Source of the DNA: an uncultured Oscillospiraceae bacterium
GTDB taxonomy: Bacteria; Bacillota; Clostridia; Oscillospirales; Oscillospiraceae
Assembly (NCBI GenBank): GCA_947626495.1
Contig: CANQSJ010000007.1
Coordinates: forward strand, 1 to 64,000
DNA: 64,000 nt
Direction of reading: 5' to 3'
Position 1 is the first letter of the stretch, and each line of letters begins with the position of its first letter. This document shows positions 25,168 to 33,117 of the stretch, one piece after another. The notes beneath the pieces are model-generated. The model was not told the origin of the DNA. It did not search any database and worked only from the letters and a program-made list of their open reading frames with translations. A program made the position numbers and the translations under genes.

Positions 25168-25302
25168 AATAGCTGCTTTCGGCTATTATAGCATATCCGC
25201 GCAAGCGGGATGCTATAATGTGGCACGTTTTGCGGTTCCGGCGTCAGCCGGGAGCAAAACGCCTTAAAACAAAAATATAATGACTGCATCGCAGTCATTA
25301 TA
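25168..25302. repeat. Array of hairpins upstream of the dCMP deaminase gene
   Basis: Four inverted repeats in 135 bases: TAATAGC/GCTATTA (25167-25188), overlapping ATTATAGCAT (25185-25194) with ATGCTATAAT (25210-25219) plus an inner CCGC/GCGG; then CGTTTTGC (25226-25233) with GCAAAACG (25254-25261) around CCGGC/GCCGG; then a perfect 12-bp stem TATAATGACTGC (25276-25287) with its complement (25291-25302) and a 3-nt loop. The first two are mutually exclusive. They could form an mRNA leader switch for the leftward genes or an intergenic repeat element. No gene is visible between 25119 and 25412. Confidence 0.65.
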
Positions 25303-25412
25303 GCACAGGTTTAACCGATTAGTAACCACTTTTGCCCAAAAACAACTTATAATATATCGAAAAGAACGCATGACCACAAGAGCCGGAACGGCAAACAGAC
25401 GGGGGTGGCATC

Positions 25413-25880
25413 ATGTCCATTGACATTTATTCCAAGGGCGAATATCCATCCGGCGCGCTGTCCAATTTTGCGGAGCATCATTTCATCATGGACGGGATCG
25501 CGTGCGGGTCGATGGAGGGCTTTTTGCAGTCTCTGAAGGTCCGCTCTCCCCGCAAGCAGGCGGAGGTCTGCGCCCTCGTGGGGAAGGACGCGAAAGAGGC
25601 CGGCGGACGCAGGCGCTTTTGGAAGCTTGCCAAAACCGTCTGGTGGCAGGGAAAGGCCTACGGCCTTTTCTCCGACGAGCTGCAGATGCTGATCGACCGG
25701 GCGTATCAGGAGATGTACGAGCAGTGCCCGCCGTTTCGGCAGGCACTGGCAGACACGGCGGGCCAGACCCTTGTCCACAGCATCGGGAAGAGAGACATGC
25801 GGGAGACCATTCTGACGGAGTACCAGTTTATCAGGCGACTGGACCATCTGCGGGAGGCCGCGGACCGGCGGCAGGGATGA
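25413..25880 (+). CDS. NADAR-like (YbiA-type) protein
   Basis: A 155-residue cytoplasmic protein. The segment GALSNFAEHHFIMDGIACGSMEGFLQSLKV (residues ~12-41) resembles the NADAR/YbiA pattern SNF...F..DG....S.E...Q..K, with Glu at about residue 33 and a later W..K..W region (FWKLAKTVWW) that fits as well. NADAR-family proteins act on N-glycosidic bonds of riboflavin intermediates or of ADP-ribosylated bases; which one applies here is unknown. The ribosome site is GGGGGTGG. It is followed 4 bases later by queH, so it is co-translated with it. The family call is by pattern only. Confidence 0.6.
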   Translation: MSIDIYSKGEYPSGALSNFAEHHFIMDGIACGSMEGFLQSLKVRSPRKQAEVCALVGKDAKEAGGRRRFWKLAKTVWWQGKAYGLFSDELQMLIDRAYQEMYEQCPPFRQALADTAGQTLVHSIGKRDMRETILTEYQFIRRLDHLREAADRRQG

Positions 25881-25884
25881 CGGC

Positions 25885-26493
25885 ATGGAAAAGGTGAACT
25901 ATCAAAAAGAGCTGGACGCCCTCATAGACGGCCTGGCGGGTCGGCCCCGGCTGCTGCTGCAGGCGTGCTGCGGGCCCTGCTCCAGCTATGTGCTGGAGTA
26001 CCTGACGGCGTATTTCGACGTGACGGTGCTGTTTTATAACCCCAACATCCGCCCGGAGGCGGAGTATGAAAAGCGGCTGGTCACCTTGAAGCAGCTGCTG
26101 GCCGCCATGCCCATGGACCATCCGCCCGCCCTCATCGAGCCCGGCTGGCGGGGGGAGGCGTTTCTCGCCGCCGCGAGGGGGCTGGAGGCCGAGCCGGAGG
26201 GGGGCGCCCGGTGCGCGGTGTGCTTCCGGCTGCGGCTGGCCGAGACGGCCCGCATGGCCGCGGAGGGCGGCTACGACTTTTTCGGCACCACCCTCACCGT
26301 CAGCCCTCACAAAAACGTGCCGCTCATCAACGACATCGGCTTCGCCCTGCAGGAGGAATACGGCGTGCGGTGGCTGCCGTCGGATTTCAAAAAGCGAAAC
26401 GGCTATCTGCGCTCCATCCAACTGTCCAGGGAGTATGGCCTGTACCGGCAGGAGTACTGCGGCTGCGGCTGGCCGGAAAACAAGGACCAATAA
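25885..26493 (+). CDS. queH: Epoxyqueuosine reductase QueH
   Basis: Last step of queuosine tRNA modification, reduction of epoxyqueuosine to queuosine. The 202-residue protein (formerly DUF208) has the metal-site cysteines LLLQACCGPCSSYVLEYL (residues ~30-45), CAVCFRLRL (about 111-119) and EYCGCGW at the end, and FYNPNIRP.AEYEKR. It acts in the cytoplasm. Between a NADAR-like gene and a GNAT gene in a small rightward operon. Confidence 0.94.
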   Translation: MEKVNYQKELDALIDGLAGRPRLLLQACCGPCSSYVLEYLTAYFDVTVLFYNPNIRPEAEYEKRLVTLKQLLAAMPMDHPPALIEPGWRGEAFLAAARGLEAEPEGGARCAVCFRLRLAETARMAAEGGYDFFGTTLTVSPHKNVPLINDIGFALQEEYGVRWLPSDFKKRNGYLRSIQLSREYGLYRQEYCGCGWPENKDQ

Positions 26494-26507
26494 AGAGGAG
26501 CGAAGAA

Positions 26508-27089
26508 ATGTCAGACGAGCTGCAGGTGTATATCCCCCGCCCGGAGGACGGATGGTTCTACTGCAAAATGATGTCCGACCCGGAGACGATGGCCTACAAC
26601 GCGCCCTGGTTCCCGCCGGACGGGTGCATCCCCGCGCCGGAGGAGGAGTGGCGGGAAATGCAGAAGTATTGGATTGGGAAAGAGCCGGAGCGGTTTTACG
26701 CCTTCCTGCGGCGGAAAGGGGACGGCGCCTTTGTGGGGGATGTGAACTATCATTTTAATCGGTCGCACGGCTGGCATGACATGGGGATCGTAATCTACGC
26801 CCCGGAGCGGGGAAAGGGATACGGCGGACAGGGACTTCGCCTGCTGCTGGACCGGGCGTTCCGGGTGGACGGCATCGGGTGTCTGCACAACGATTTTGAG
26901 ACCACCCGGGACGCGGCGTATCACATCCATCGGGCGGCCGGCTTTTGGCAGACGGACACGGCCGGCGGTTTCGTTCGGCTGGAATTGACGCGGGAGGATT
27001 ACCTGCGGGGGACGGGAGGCCCCCTGCGGGAGCGGCTGCACGGCGGCGCGGGAATGGCGCTTGACAAGGGGGGACAAGGGGTTGTATAA
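26508..27089 (+). CDS. GNAT-family N-acetyltransferase
   Basis: The 193-residue protein has the acetyl-CoA loop in YAPERGKGYGGQGLRLLLDRAF (residues ~100-121; R-G-K-G-Y-G) and the usual late motif HNDFETTRDAAYHIHRAAGFWQT. The substrate is unknown. ATG at 26508 after AAGAGGAGCGAAGAA, 14 bases after queH. Its last ~30 codons contain the thiT promoter (27061-27090), so the 3' end does double duty; the product tail (GGAGMALDKGGQGVV) is low complexity. Confidence 0.85.
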   Translation: MSDELQVYIPRPEDGWFYCKMMSDPETMAYNAPWFPPDGCIPAPEEEWREMQKYWIGKEPERFYAFLRRKGDGAFVGDVNYHFNRSHGWHDMGIVIYAPERGKGYGGQGLRLLLDRAFRVDGIGCLHNDFETTRDAAYHIHRAAGFWQTDTAGGFVRLELTREDYLRGTGGPLRERLHGGAGMALDKGGQGVV

Positions 27090-27090
27090 T
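27061..27090 (+). promoter_or_regulatory. Consensus promoter of the TPP riboswitch-thiT unit
   Basis: TTGACA (27061-27066), 18-bp spacer and TATAAT (27085-27090), both perfect hexamers, lying inside the end of the GNAT coding region. Confidence 0.85.
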
Positions 27091-27106
27091 GGCCCCGCAA
27101 AACTGA

Positions 27107-27197
27107 AAAGGGGCGCTGGGCACGGCCCGGCTGAGACGGCGCCAGGCGCCGGACCCTGGAACCTGATCCGGATAATACCGGCGTAGGAAACCGCGGC
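27107..27197 (+). promoter_or_regulatory. TPP riboswitch (THI element)
   Basis: Conserved THI-box strings in the right order: GGGGCGCTGGG, CTGAGA (27131-27136), ACCCTGGAACCTGATCCGG and ATAATACCGGCGTAGGAA (27172-27189). It binds thiamine pyrophosphate. It lies 10-20 bases after the expected transcription start and ahead of a thiamine uptake gene, which fits shut-off when thiamine is plentiful. Confidence 0.96.
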
Positions 27198-27214
27198 GAG
27201 AGCCGCATTGTTGA

Positions 27215-27248
27215 CGCCGGCAGGGAATACCCGCCGGCGGATTCTTTT
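27215..27248 (+). terminator. Expression-platform terminator of the TPP riboswitch
   Basis: CGCCGGC (27215-27221) pairs with GCCGGCG (27233-27239), extended by GGG/CCC inside; it is followed by ATTCTTTT. It lies between the aptamer and the thiT ribosome site, consistent with ligand-induced termination. Confidence 0.75.
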
Positions 27249-27262
27249 CGGGAGGGAGAGCT

Positions 27263-27847
27263 ATGAAAAAGATCAACACGAGAAAACTGGTGGAGAGCGC
27301 CATGCTCATTGCGGTGGGGACCGTGCTGAGCATGCTCAAGTTCGACATGCCCATGGGCGGCGGGCTGACCCTGTGCAGCATGCTGCCGCTGGTGCTCCTC
27401 AGCCACCGCTACGGCTGGAAGTGGGGCCTGGTCAGCGCGGCGGTCTACAGCGTTTTGCAGCTGGTGCTGGGGCTGGACAACGTGCGCTATGCCACCAGCT
27501 TCATCATGGCGGTGGGCGTGGTGATGCTGGACTACATCGTGGCCTACACGGTCATCGGCCTGTCCGGATTTTTCGATACGGTCATCAAGGACCGGCGCGC
27601 CGCCCTGGCGGTGGGCATTGCCGTGACCTTCTGCCTGCGGTTCGTCTGCCATTTCATCACCGGCGTGTGGATCTGGGACGCCCTGTGGCCCAATGAGTAC
27701 GGCATGACCAGCGTGGTGTACTCCCTGGTCTACAACGGCTGGTACATGGGCGCGGAGCTGGTGCTCACGGAGATCGTGGCCATGCTCATCTATAAGCCCC
27801 TGGGCAAATACTTCCGGGGCGAGGATCTGCAGACCGAGAAGGCCTGA
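27263..27847 (+). CDS. thiT: ECF transporter thiamine S-component ThiT
   Basis: Substrate-binding membrane subunit for thiamine that works with a shared ECF energizing module encoded elsewhere. The 194 residues form about six hydrophobic segments (for example GGGLTLCSMLPLVLLSHRYGWKWGLVSAAVYSVLQL). The W/Y/H-rich loop residues near HFITGVWIWDALWPNEYG match the ThiT binding site region. The TPP riboswitch directly upstream supports the thiamine assignment strongly. GGGAGGGAGAGCT precedes the ATG. Confidence 0.95.
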   Translation: MKKINTRKLVESAMLIAVGTVLSMLKFDMPMGGGLTLCSMLPLVLLSHRYGWKWGLVSAAVYSVLQLVLGLDNVRYATSFIMAVGVVMLDYIVAYTVIGLSGFFDTVIKDRRAALAVGIAVTFCLRFVCHFITGVWIWDALWPNEYGMTSVVYSLVYNGWYMGAELVLTEIVAMLIYKPLGKYFRGEDLQTEKA

Positions 27848-27863
27848 CGCGGAAAAAGGACAT

Positions 27864-27898
27864 AAAAAAGGGACGCTTTTCAAAGCGTCCCTTTTTTT
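27864..27898. terminator. Bidirectional terminator between thiT and aroQ
   Basis: Perfect 16-bp stem (27864-27879 with 27882-27897, core AAGGGACGCTTT) with A6 on one side and T7 on the other, so it works for both converging units. The aroQ stop codon (27897-27899) lies in its edge. Confidence 0.95.
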
Positions 27899-28328
27899 AT
27901 CCCCGGTGTTCCAGCAGGTACTCCACCGCCATTCGGTAGCCGTCAAAGCCGTAGCCGGCGAAGGTGGCCTGGCAGGCCATGCCGGCGTAGGAGACGTGGC
28001 GGAATTCCTCCCGGGCGGACACGTCGCTCAGGTGTACCTCCACCGCCGGGATCGCCACCGCTTTCAGCGCGTCCAGGATGGCCACGCTGGTGTGGGTGTA
28101 GGCGGCGGGGTTGATGACGATGCCGTCCATGACCCCGTAGGCCTCCTGGATGGCGTCCACGATGGCGCCCTCGTGGTTGGACTGGAAGAACGTCGCCTCC
28201 ACGCCGTGGCTCTCGCACACGCCGCGCACGAAATCCACCAGCGCCTCATAGCTCCGCTCGCCGTAGATGCCCGGCTCCCGGATGCCCAGCATGTTCAGAT
28301 TCGGACCGTTGATCACCAGAATCTTCAT
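27897..28328 (-). CDS. aroQ: Type II 3-dehydroquinate dehydratase
   Basis: Converts 3-dehydroquinate to 3-dehydroshikimate in the shikimate pathway. The 143-residue protein starts MKILVINGPNLNMLG, with the flexible-loop Arg and Tyr in REPGIYGERSY, then FQSNHEGAIVD, INPAAYTHTSVA and EVHLSDVSAREEFRH, all as in type II enzymes. The ATG at 28328 overlaps the stop of the upstream aroE-aroK gene (ATGA). Last gene of the aromatic operon. Confidence 0.96.
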   Translation of the reverse strand: MKILVINGPNLNMLGIREPGIYGERSYEALVDFVRGVCESHGVEATFFQSNHEGAIVDAIQEAYGVMDGIVINPAAYTHTSVAILDALKAVAIPAVEVHLSDVSAREEFRHVSYAGMACQATFAGYGFDGYRMAVEYLLEHRG

Positions 28329-29545
28329 TGTACAGCCTCCCAAATGGTGTCGATGGCGGCCTGGCGGGGACCGTTGTTGTCCACGGTCAGGTCCGCGAAG
28401 GCGGCGTATTTTTCCCGCCGCTGTTCATAGAGGGTCCGGGCAGGGGTGGCCAGGGACAGGGGCCGGCCCTTCTTTGCCAGCTTGTCCAGATCCCGCAGGA
28501 GCAGCACGATGAACCCGTTTTGGTGCAGGAGGGGGTAGTTCGACCGCCGGGTCACGCACCCGCCCCCGGTGGCGATCACCGCCCCGGAGAGCTTTCCCAG
28601 CCGGGCCAGCACCGCCGTCTCCCGGGCGCGGAAGCCCGCCTCGCCCTCGGCGGCGAAGATCTCCGGGATGGGCATGCCCGCCTCCTTCTCAATCTCGGTG
28701 TCCGCGTCCCAAAAGGGCCGGCCCAGCCGCGCCGCCAGCGCCCGGCCCACCGTGGTCTTGCCGCAGCCGGGCATGCCGATGAGGACGATGTTGGACATCT
28801 GGTGGGATAAGGTTGACATAATTTCTTCTATTCGCCCGTCGGGGATGCTGTGGCCGCAAAACTGCTCGGCGCTGTATTTCGCCTGGGCCACCAGCATGCC
28901 GAGGCCGCCGGCACAGGGGATGCCCAACGTCTCCGCTTCCATCAAAAATGCGGTGCGCTGGGGGTTGTACACCACATCCAGCACGCCCTCACACCGGGGA
29001 AAATCCCCGGGATGGGCGGGGAGAGAGCCGGTGTCCGGCACCATGCCCAGGGGGGTGGCGTTCACTAGCAGCTGGGCGTCCCGGTGGAGATATAGGTTGT
29101 CATAATTATTTTCTCCCTTCCGGGAGACGGACACGATCTCTCCCGCGCCCAGGTCCTCCAGCACCGCCTTCACCGCCAGGGAGGCACCGCCGGTGCCGAA
29201 CAGGAGGACCTTTTTTCCCGCCGGGTCGATGCCGGCGGCGCGGACGATGTAGCGGAAGCCGGCGTAATCGGTGTTGTCCCCGCGCCAGCCGTCGGCCGTG
29301 CGCACCAGGGTGTTGACGCTGCCCACCCGCCGGGCGGCGTCGGACAGCGCGGTGCAGTAGGGCACCACGGCCTTCTTGTAGGGGATGGTCACGTTCATCC
29401 CCGCCAGAGGCGTGGAGCGCAAAAAGCGGTCCAGATCCTCCGGCTGCGTCTCATAGAGCTTGTATTCGTAGTCCGCCAGCGCGGCGTGCAGCTGGGGGGA
29501 CCAGCTGTGGCCCAGCGTCCGGCCCAGCAGGCCGAATTTATCCAT
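28325..29545 (-). CDS. aroEK: Fused shikimate dehydrogenase - shikimate kinase
   Basis: One 406-residue chain with two enzymes. Residues 1 to about 246 are shikimate dehydrogenase (LLGRTLGHSWSPQLH; catalytic Lys in NVTIPYKK; Asp93 in GDNTDYAG; NADP loop LFGTGGASLAVKAVL). Residues about 250-406 are shikimate kinase (Walker A GMPGCGKTT at 257-265; FWDADTEIEKEAG; ATGGGCVTR). No stop or frameshift separates them, and both active sites are complete. It makes two consecutive steps, dehydroshikimate to shikimate 3-phosphate. The start overlaps the chorismate mutase gene by 8 bases, and the stop overlaps aroQ. Confidence 0.95.
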   Translation of the reverse strand: MDKFGLLGRTLGHSWSPQLHAALADYEYKLYETQPEDLDRFLRSTPLAGMNVTIPYKKAVVPYCTALSDAARRVGSVNTLVRTADGWRGDNTDYAGFRYIVRAAGIDPAGKKVLLFGTGGASLAVKAVLEDLGAGEIVSVSRKGENNYDNLYLHRDAQLLVNATPLGMVPDTGSLPAHPGDFPRCEGVLDVVYNPQRTAFLMEAETLGIPCAGGLGMLVAQAKYSAEQFCGHSIPDGRIEEIMSTLSHQMSNIVLIGMPGCGKTTVGRALAARLGRPFWDADTEIEKEAGMPIPEIFAAEGEAGFRARETAVLARLGKLSGAVIATGGGCVTRRSNYPLLHQNGFIVLLLRDLDKLAKKGRPLSLATPARTLYEQRREKYAAFADLTVDNNGPRQAAIDTIWEAVQ

Positions 29546-29813
29546 TGTCCGCCTCCATGCAGCGGGCCTGCCAGGCGCGGCTGGCGGCCATGATGGGCCC
29601 GTAGAGCCCGGCGATGAGGTCCGCCGTCTCCGGCCGGCAGCGGTCCCGGACGGCGGAGAGCTTTTCCGCCTCCCGGCCCGGGTCCAGCACCGGCAGACCG
29701 TGGTCCTTTTTGTAGGCGGCGATGGCGGCGGACACGTCCAGCCGCCGCTCCAGAAGGGCGATGAGCTGTCCGTCCACCCCGTCGATCTCCTGGCGAAGTT
29801 CCTTCAGATCCAT
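29538..29813 (-). CDS. Chorismate mutase (AroQ class, monofunctional)
   Basis: Rearranges chorismate to prephenate. The 91-residue, all-helical domain has ELRQEIDGVDGQLIALLERRLDVSAAIAAYK at the N-terminus (the Arg-containing active-site helix), then LDPGREAEKL and DLIAGLYGPIMAASRAWQ. It is not fused to a dehydratase or dehydrogenase. With TyrA in the same operon it feeds tyrosine synthesis; prephenate dehydratase is not in this window. Confidence 0.93.
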   Translation of the reverse strand: MDLKELRQEIDGVDGQLIALLERRLDVSAAIAAYKKDHGLPVLDPGREAEKLSAVRDRCRPETADLIAGLYGPIMAASRAWQARCMEADNG

Positions 29814-29814
29814 A

Positions 29815-30819
29815 TCAGTACCCGCTTTCCAGATAGGCGTCGTAGAGGGCCGCGGCGGCGGCCGCCTCCACGCAGGGGACCGCCCGCAGCACGATGCAGG
29901 GGTCGTGGCGACCGCGGACGGAGAGCTTCACGTTCTCATGGCGGCGCAGATTTACGCTGTCCTGCTCCATGGCGATGGAGGGGGTGGGCTTGAAGGCGGC
30001 CCGGAACACGATGGGCATGCCGCTGGTGATGCCCCCCAGGATGCCGCCGTGGTGGTTGGTCCGGGTGCGGACCACGCCCTGGGCGTCGAAGTAAAAGGGG
30101 TCGTTGTTCTCGCTGCCCCGCATGCCGGCGGCGGCGAAGCCCGCGCCGAACTCCACGCCCTTCACGGCGGGGATGGCGAACACCGCCTGGGCGATGCGGT
30201 TTTCCATGCCCCCGAACATGGGCTCGCCCATGCCGGGGAGGATGCCCTCGCAGACGCATTCGATGACGCCGCCCACCGAGTCGCCCGCCTCCTTGGCGGC
30301 GGCCAGGGCGGCCTGGATGGCGGGCCCTTCGGTCTGGCCGCCGATGGATACGATCCGGGCGGAGACGGTCATGCCCGCCTCCTCCAGCAGCTGCAGCGCC
30401 AGGCCCCCGGCGATGCACAGCGGCGCGGTGAGCCGGCCGGAGAACTGGCCGCCCCCGGCCACGTCCCGGGCCAGGCCGTATTTCACCGCCGCGGCAAAGT
30501 CCGCATGACCGGGCCGGGGCACGTCCCGGAGATCGTCATAGTCCCCGGAGCGGGCGTTGGTGTTGCGGATGATGGCTGTCACCGGCGCGCCGCAGGTGTG
30601 GCCGTCCACCAGGCCGGAGACGAATTCCGGCGCGTCGGCCTCCCTGCGGGTGGTGGAGTACGGGCCGTTTCCCGGGGCCCGGCGGGCGAGGAAAGCGGCC
30701 AGCTTTTCCATGTCCGGCGCAAAGCCGGCGGGCAGGCCCTCGATGGTCACGCCGATGGCGGGGGCGTGGCTCTGGCCGAAGATGGTGAAGCGGAAGCGCT
30801 CACCGAAGCTGTTGCTCAT
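29815..30819 (-). CDS. aroC: Chorismate synthase
   Basis: Converts EPSP to chorismate using reduced FMN. The product starts MSNSFGERFRFTIFGQSHAPAIG, with RREADAPEFVSGL, RPGHADFAAAVKYG and GRHDPCIVLRAVPCVEA at the expected places. It is about 334 residues, slightly shorter than many homologues but complete at both ends. Start at ATG 30819 (overlapping the aroA stop as ATGA); the open frame upstream of it is aroA read in another frame. Confidence 0.96.
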   Translation of the reverse strand: MSNSFGERFRFTIFGQSHAPAIGVTIEGLPAGFAPDMEKLAAFLARRAPGNGPYSTTRREADAPEFVSGLVDGHTCGAPVTAIIRNTNARSGDYDDLRDVPRPGHADFAAAVKYGLARDVAGGGQFSGRLTAPLCIAGGLALQLLEEAGMTVSARIVSIGGQTEGPAIQAALAAAKEAGDSVGGVIECVCEGILPGMGEPMFGGMENRIAQAVFAIPAVKGVEFGAGFAAAGMRGSENNDPFYFDAQGVVRTRTNHHGGILGGITSGMPIVFRAAFKPTPSIAMEQDSVNLRRHENVKLSVRGRHDPCIVLRAVPCVEAAAAAALYDAYLESGY

Positions 30820-32039
30820 GGGTCCTCCTCCAGTGTGACCCGGCCGCCCAGGGCGGCGTAATCCGCCCAGAAGCCGGGGTATGATTTGTTCACAGCCTGG
30901 GCCCCGGTCAGGACCACAGGCCCGTCGCAGACGATGGCGGCCACGGCGGCGCTCATGGCGATGCGGTGGTCGTTGGCGCTGGCCACTTCGCCGCCGGCCA
31001 GCCGCTCCCGGCCGGTGATCTCCAGCCCCTCGGGAAGCTCCCGGGCCTGGCCGCCCAGAGCCCGGATGAGCCCGGCGGTGGTGGCCAGACGGTCGCTCTC
31101 CTTGATGCGCAGCCGTCCGGCGTTGACGAACCGGGTCACGCCCGGGACGGCGGCGGCCAGCACGCTGAGCACCGGCACCAGATCCGGCACGTTCTGGCAG
31201 TCCACCACCGCGCCGCCTGCGGCGATGGCCTCCGCCAGGGCCGCGACCGCCCGGTCCCCCTGGGGGGAGTCCGGGTCCAAACCTGTGACGGCGACGGTCC
31301 CGCCGGACAGCTTGTCCGCCACGATCCAGAAGGCGGCGTTGGACCAGTCGCCCTCCACCCGGACGGCGCCGGGGGAGACATGGGGCCGGCCGCCGGGGAG
31401 GGAGAAGACCCCGTCCTCCAGGGGGCAGGCCACCCCGAACAGGTCCAGCGCCCGCACGGTCATGGCGAGATAGGCCGCGGACTCCAGATGCCCGGTGAGG
31501 CGGACGGTGCTGCGCCCCTCCAGCAGGGGCAGGGCGAAGAGGAGCCCGCTGATGAACTGGGAGGAGATGTTGGCGGCGATGGCGTACTCTCCCGCCGCCA
31601 GCGCGCCCTCCACCGCGACGGTGTCCGGATCGGGCTTGGTGAGGACGGCTCCATGGGCAATCAGCTCCTCCCACAAAGGGGACAGGGGCCGCGCTCCCAG
31701 CCGGCCGTGCATTTTTATCGTGGCCTTCGCCCCCAGGGCGCACACCACCGGCAGCAGAAACCGCAGCGTGGAGCCGCTCTCTCCGCAGTCCAGCACGGGC
31801 CGGGCCGGCACGTGGGCGATGGGCTTTACGGTGAAAAGGCCGTTTTCGTAGGCGATGTCCGCTCCCAGCGCCCGCAGACAGTCCGCCGTGGCGGTGATGT
31901 CCGCGGAGAGGGTGGGGCAGGCGATGGTGGTCTCCCGATCCGCCAGGGCGGCGCAGATGAGAAGCCGGTGGGCCTGGCTCTTGGAGGCGATGGCCGGGAC
32001 GGTCCCGGCCAGGGGGGATGGCTCTATGATGGCTTTCAT
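30816..32039 (-). CDS. aroA: 3-phosphoshikimate 1-carboxyvinyltransferase (EPSP synthase)
   Basis: Joins shikimate 3-phosphate and PEP to make EPSP. The 407-residue protein has PSPLAGTVPAIASKSQAHR at the start (phosphate-binding Lys/Ser), LDCGESGSTLRFLLPV (signature 1), and RLRIKESDRLATT (signature 2). The Gly-Ala type at the glyphosate site cannot be classed from reading alone. It lies 1 base after aroB and overlaps aroC by ATGA. Confidence 0.96.
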   Translation of the reverse strand: MKAIIEPSPLAGTVPAIASKSQAHRLLICAALADRETTIACPTLSADITATADCLRALGADIAYENGLFTVKPIAHVPARPVLDCGESGSTLRFLLPVVCALGAKATIKMHGRLGARPLSPLWEELIAHGAVLTKPDPDTVAVEGALAAGEYAIAANISSQFISGLLFALPLLEGRSTVRLTGHLESAAYLAMTVRALDLFGVACPLEDGVFSLPGGRPHVSPGAVRVEGDWSNAAFWIVADKLSGGTVAVTGLDPDSPQGDRAVAALAEAIAAGGAVVDCQNVPDLVPVLSVLAAAVPGVTRFVNAGRLRIKESDRLATTAGLIRALGGQARELPEGLEITGRERLAGGEVASANDHRIAMSAAVAAIVCDGPVVLTGAQAVNKSYPGFWADYAALGGRVTLEEDP

Positions 32040-32040
32040 C

Positions 32041-33117
32041 TCACAGCCCCGCTTTCATGAACGCCGCCGCTCCGTCCGTGCCCATGGGCCGTATTGCACA
32101 GCGGCCTATCGCCTCCGGCACGATGACGTTGATCGTGCCCCCAATGACATTGATCGTGCCCCCAGAGCGCTTTTTGTCCGAGAGCATCCGCTCCATGAGT
32201 GCAGGGAAGGGCGCGTCCGTCCGGATGGGCAGGCCGAACTTTTCCAAAATGGCGTCTACCCGCGCGGCTACGTCGGCGGCGCAGACGCCGGTTTTTGCCG
32301 CCGCACGGCAGACTACGGCCAGCCCGATGGCCACGGCCTGGCCGTGGGACAGGGAATAATTGCTCTCCGCCTCCACCGCGTGGCCCAGGGTGTGGCCCAG
32401 GTTGAGAAGGGCCCGGCGGCCCGTGTCGAACTCGTCCTCCGCCACCACGTCCCGCTTGTGGCCCACGCACCGGGCGATCAGATCCTCCCGGTCAAAGTCC
32501 CGGCCGGTCCGCTCCAGTTGGGCGAACAGGGGCTCGTCGAAGAGCACGGCGGTCTTGATGACCTCCGCGCAGCCGGAGATAAAGTCGGCCTGAGGCAGGG
32601 TGGAGAGAGTGTCTGTGTCGCACACCACCGCCCGGGGCTGCCAGAAGGCCCCCATCAGGTTCTTGCCGGCAGGCAGGTCCACAGCGGTCTTGCCCCCCAC
32701 GGAGGAGTCGATGGCCGCCAGGAGGGTGGTGGGCAGCTGGACGTAGGCCACGCCCCGCATGTAACAGGCCGCGGCGAAGCCGGTGAGATCCCCCACCATG
32801 CCGCCGCCCAGGGCGAGAAACACGTCGGAGCGGGTAAAATGCTCCGCGGCGGCGAAGTTGAGGATGTCCACCAGCTTTTCCGCCGTCTTGCTGGCCTCCC
32901 CGTGGGGGAGGGTGTATACGGAGAAGGGCAGATCCGCGGCGGAGAGCGGGCATACGACCTTCTGCAGCCACAGGGGCCCCACCTGATCGTCCGTCACCAC
33001 CAGGTACCGGCCGGCCCTGGGGAAGAGGGCCCTGAGGGTGTCCCCCAACCCGGCCAGCAGGCCTGGGCCGATCTGCACGTCGTAGGGCACGGAGGCGGGC
33101 ACATGCACCGTCCTCAT
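32041..33117 (-). CDS. aroB: 3-dehydroquinate synthase
   Basis: Closes the ring of DAHP to dehydroquinate using NAD and a divalent metal. The 358-residue protein has ALGGGMVGDLTGFAAACYMRG, PTTLLAAIDSSVGGKTAVDLPAGKN (NAD/metal region), EVIKTAV and LNLGHTLGHAVEA (metal His). Near the C-terminus the strand after SDKKRSG reads GTINVIGGTINVI, an in-frame 7-residue tandem copy caused by a 21-bp duplication. Start overlaps the tyrA stop (ATGA). Confidence 0.95.
   Translation of the reverse strand: MRTVHVPASVPYDVQIGPGLLAGLGDTLRALFPRAGRYLVVTDDQVGPLWLQKVVCPLSAADLPFSVYTLPHGEASKTAEKLVDILNFAAAEHFTRSDVFLALGGGMVGDLTGFAAACYMRGVAYVQLPTTLLAAIDSSVGGKTAVDLPAGKNLMGAFWQPRAVVCDTDTLSTLPQADFISGCAEVIKTAVLFDEPLFAQLERTGRDFDREDLIARCVGHKRDVVAEDEFDTGRRALLNLGHTLGHAVEAESNYSLSHGQAVAIGLAVVCRAAAKTGVCAADVAARVDAILEKFGLPIRTDAPFPALMERMLSDKKRSGGTINVIGGTINVIVPEAIGRCAIRPMGTDGAAAFMKAGL
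32123..32164. repeat. 21-bp tandem duplication inside aroB
   Basis: Units 32123-32143 and 32144-32164 match at 20 of 21 bases and repeat the residues GGTINVI once. The frame is kept. Such near-identical copies indicate a recent slip or duplication event. Confidence 0.9.

Noticed and set aside
25185-25219. TATAAT strings as promoter of the dCMP deaminase gene
   Set aside because: Several TATAAT strings lie in the hairpins but none has an acceptable -35 hexamer at 16-18 bp, so I did not assign a promoter.
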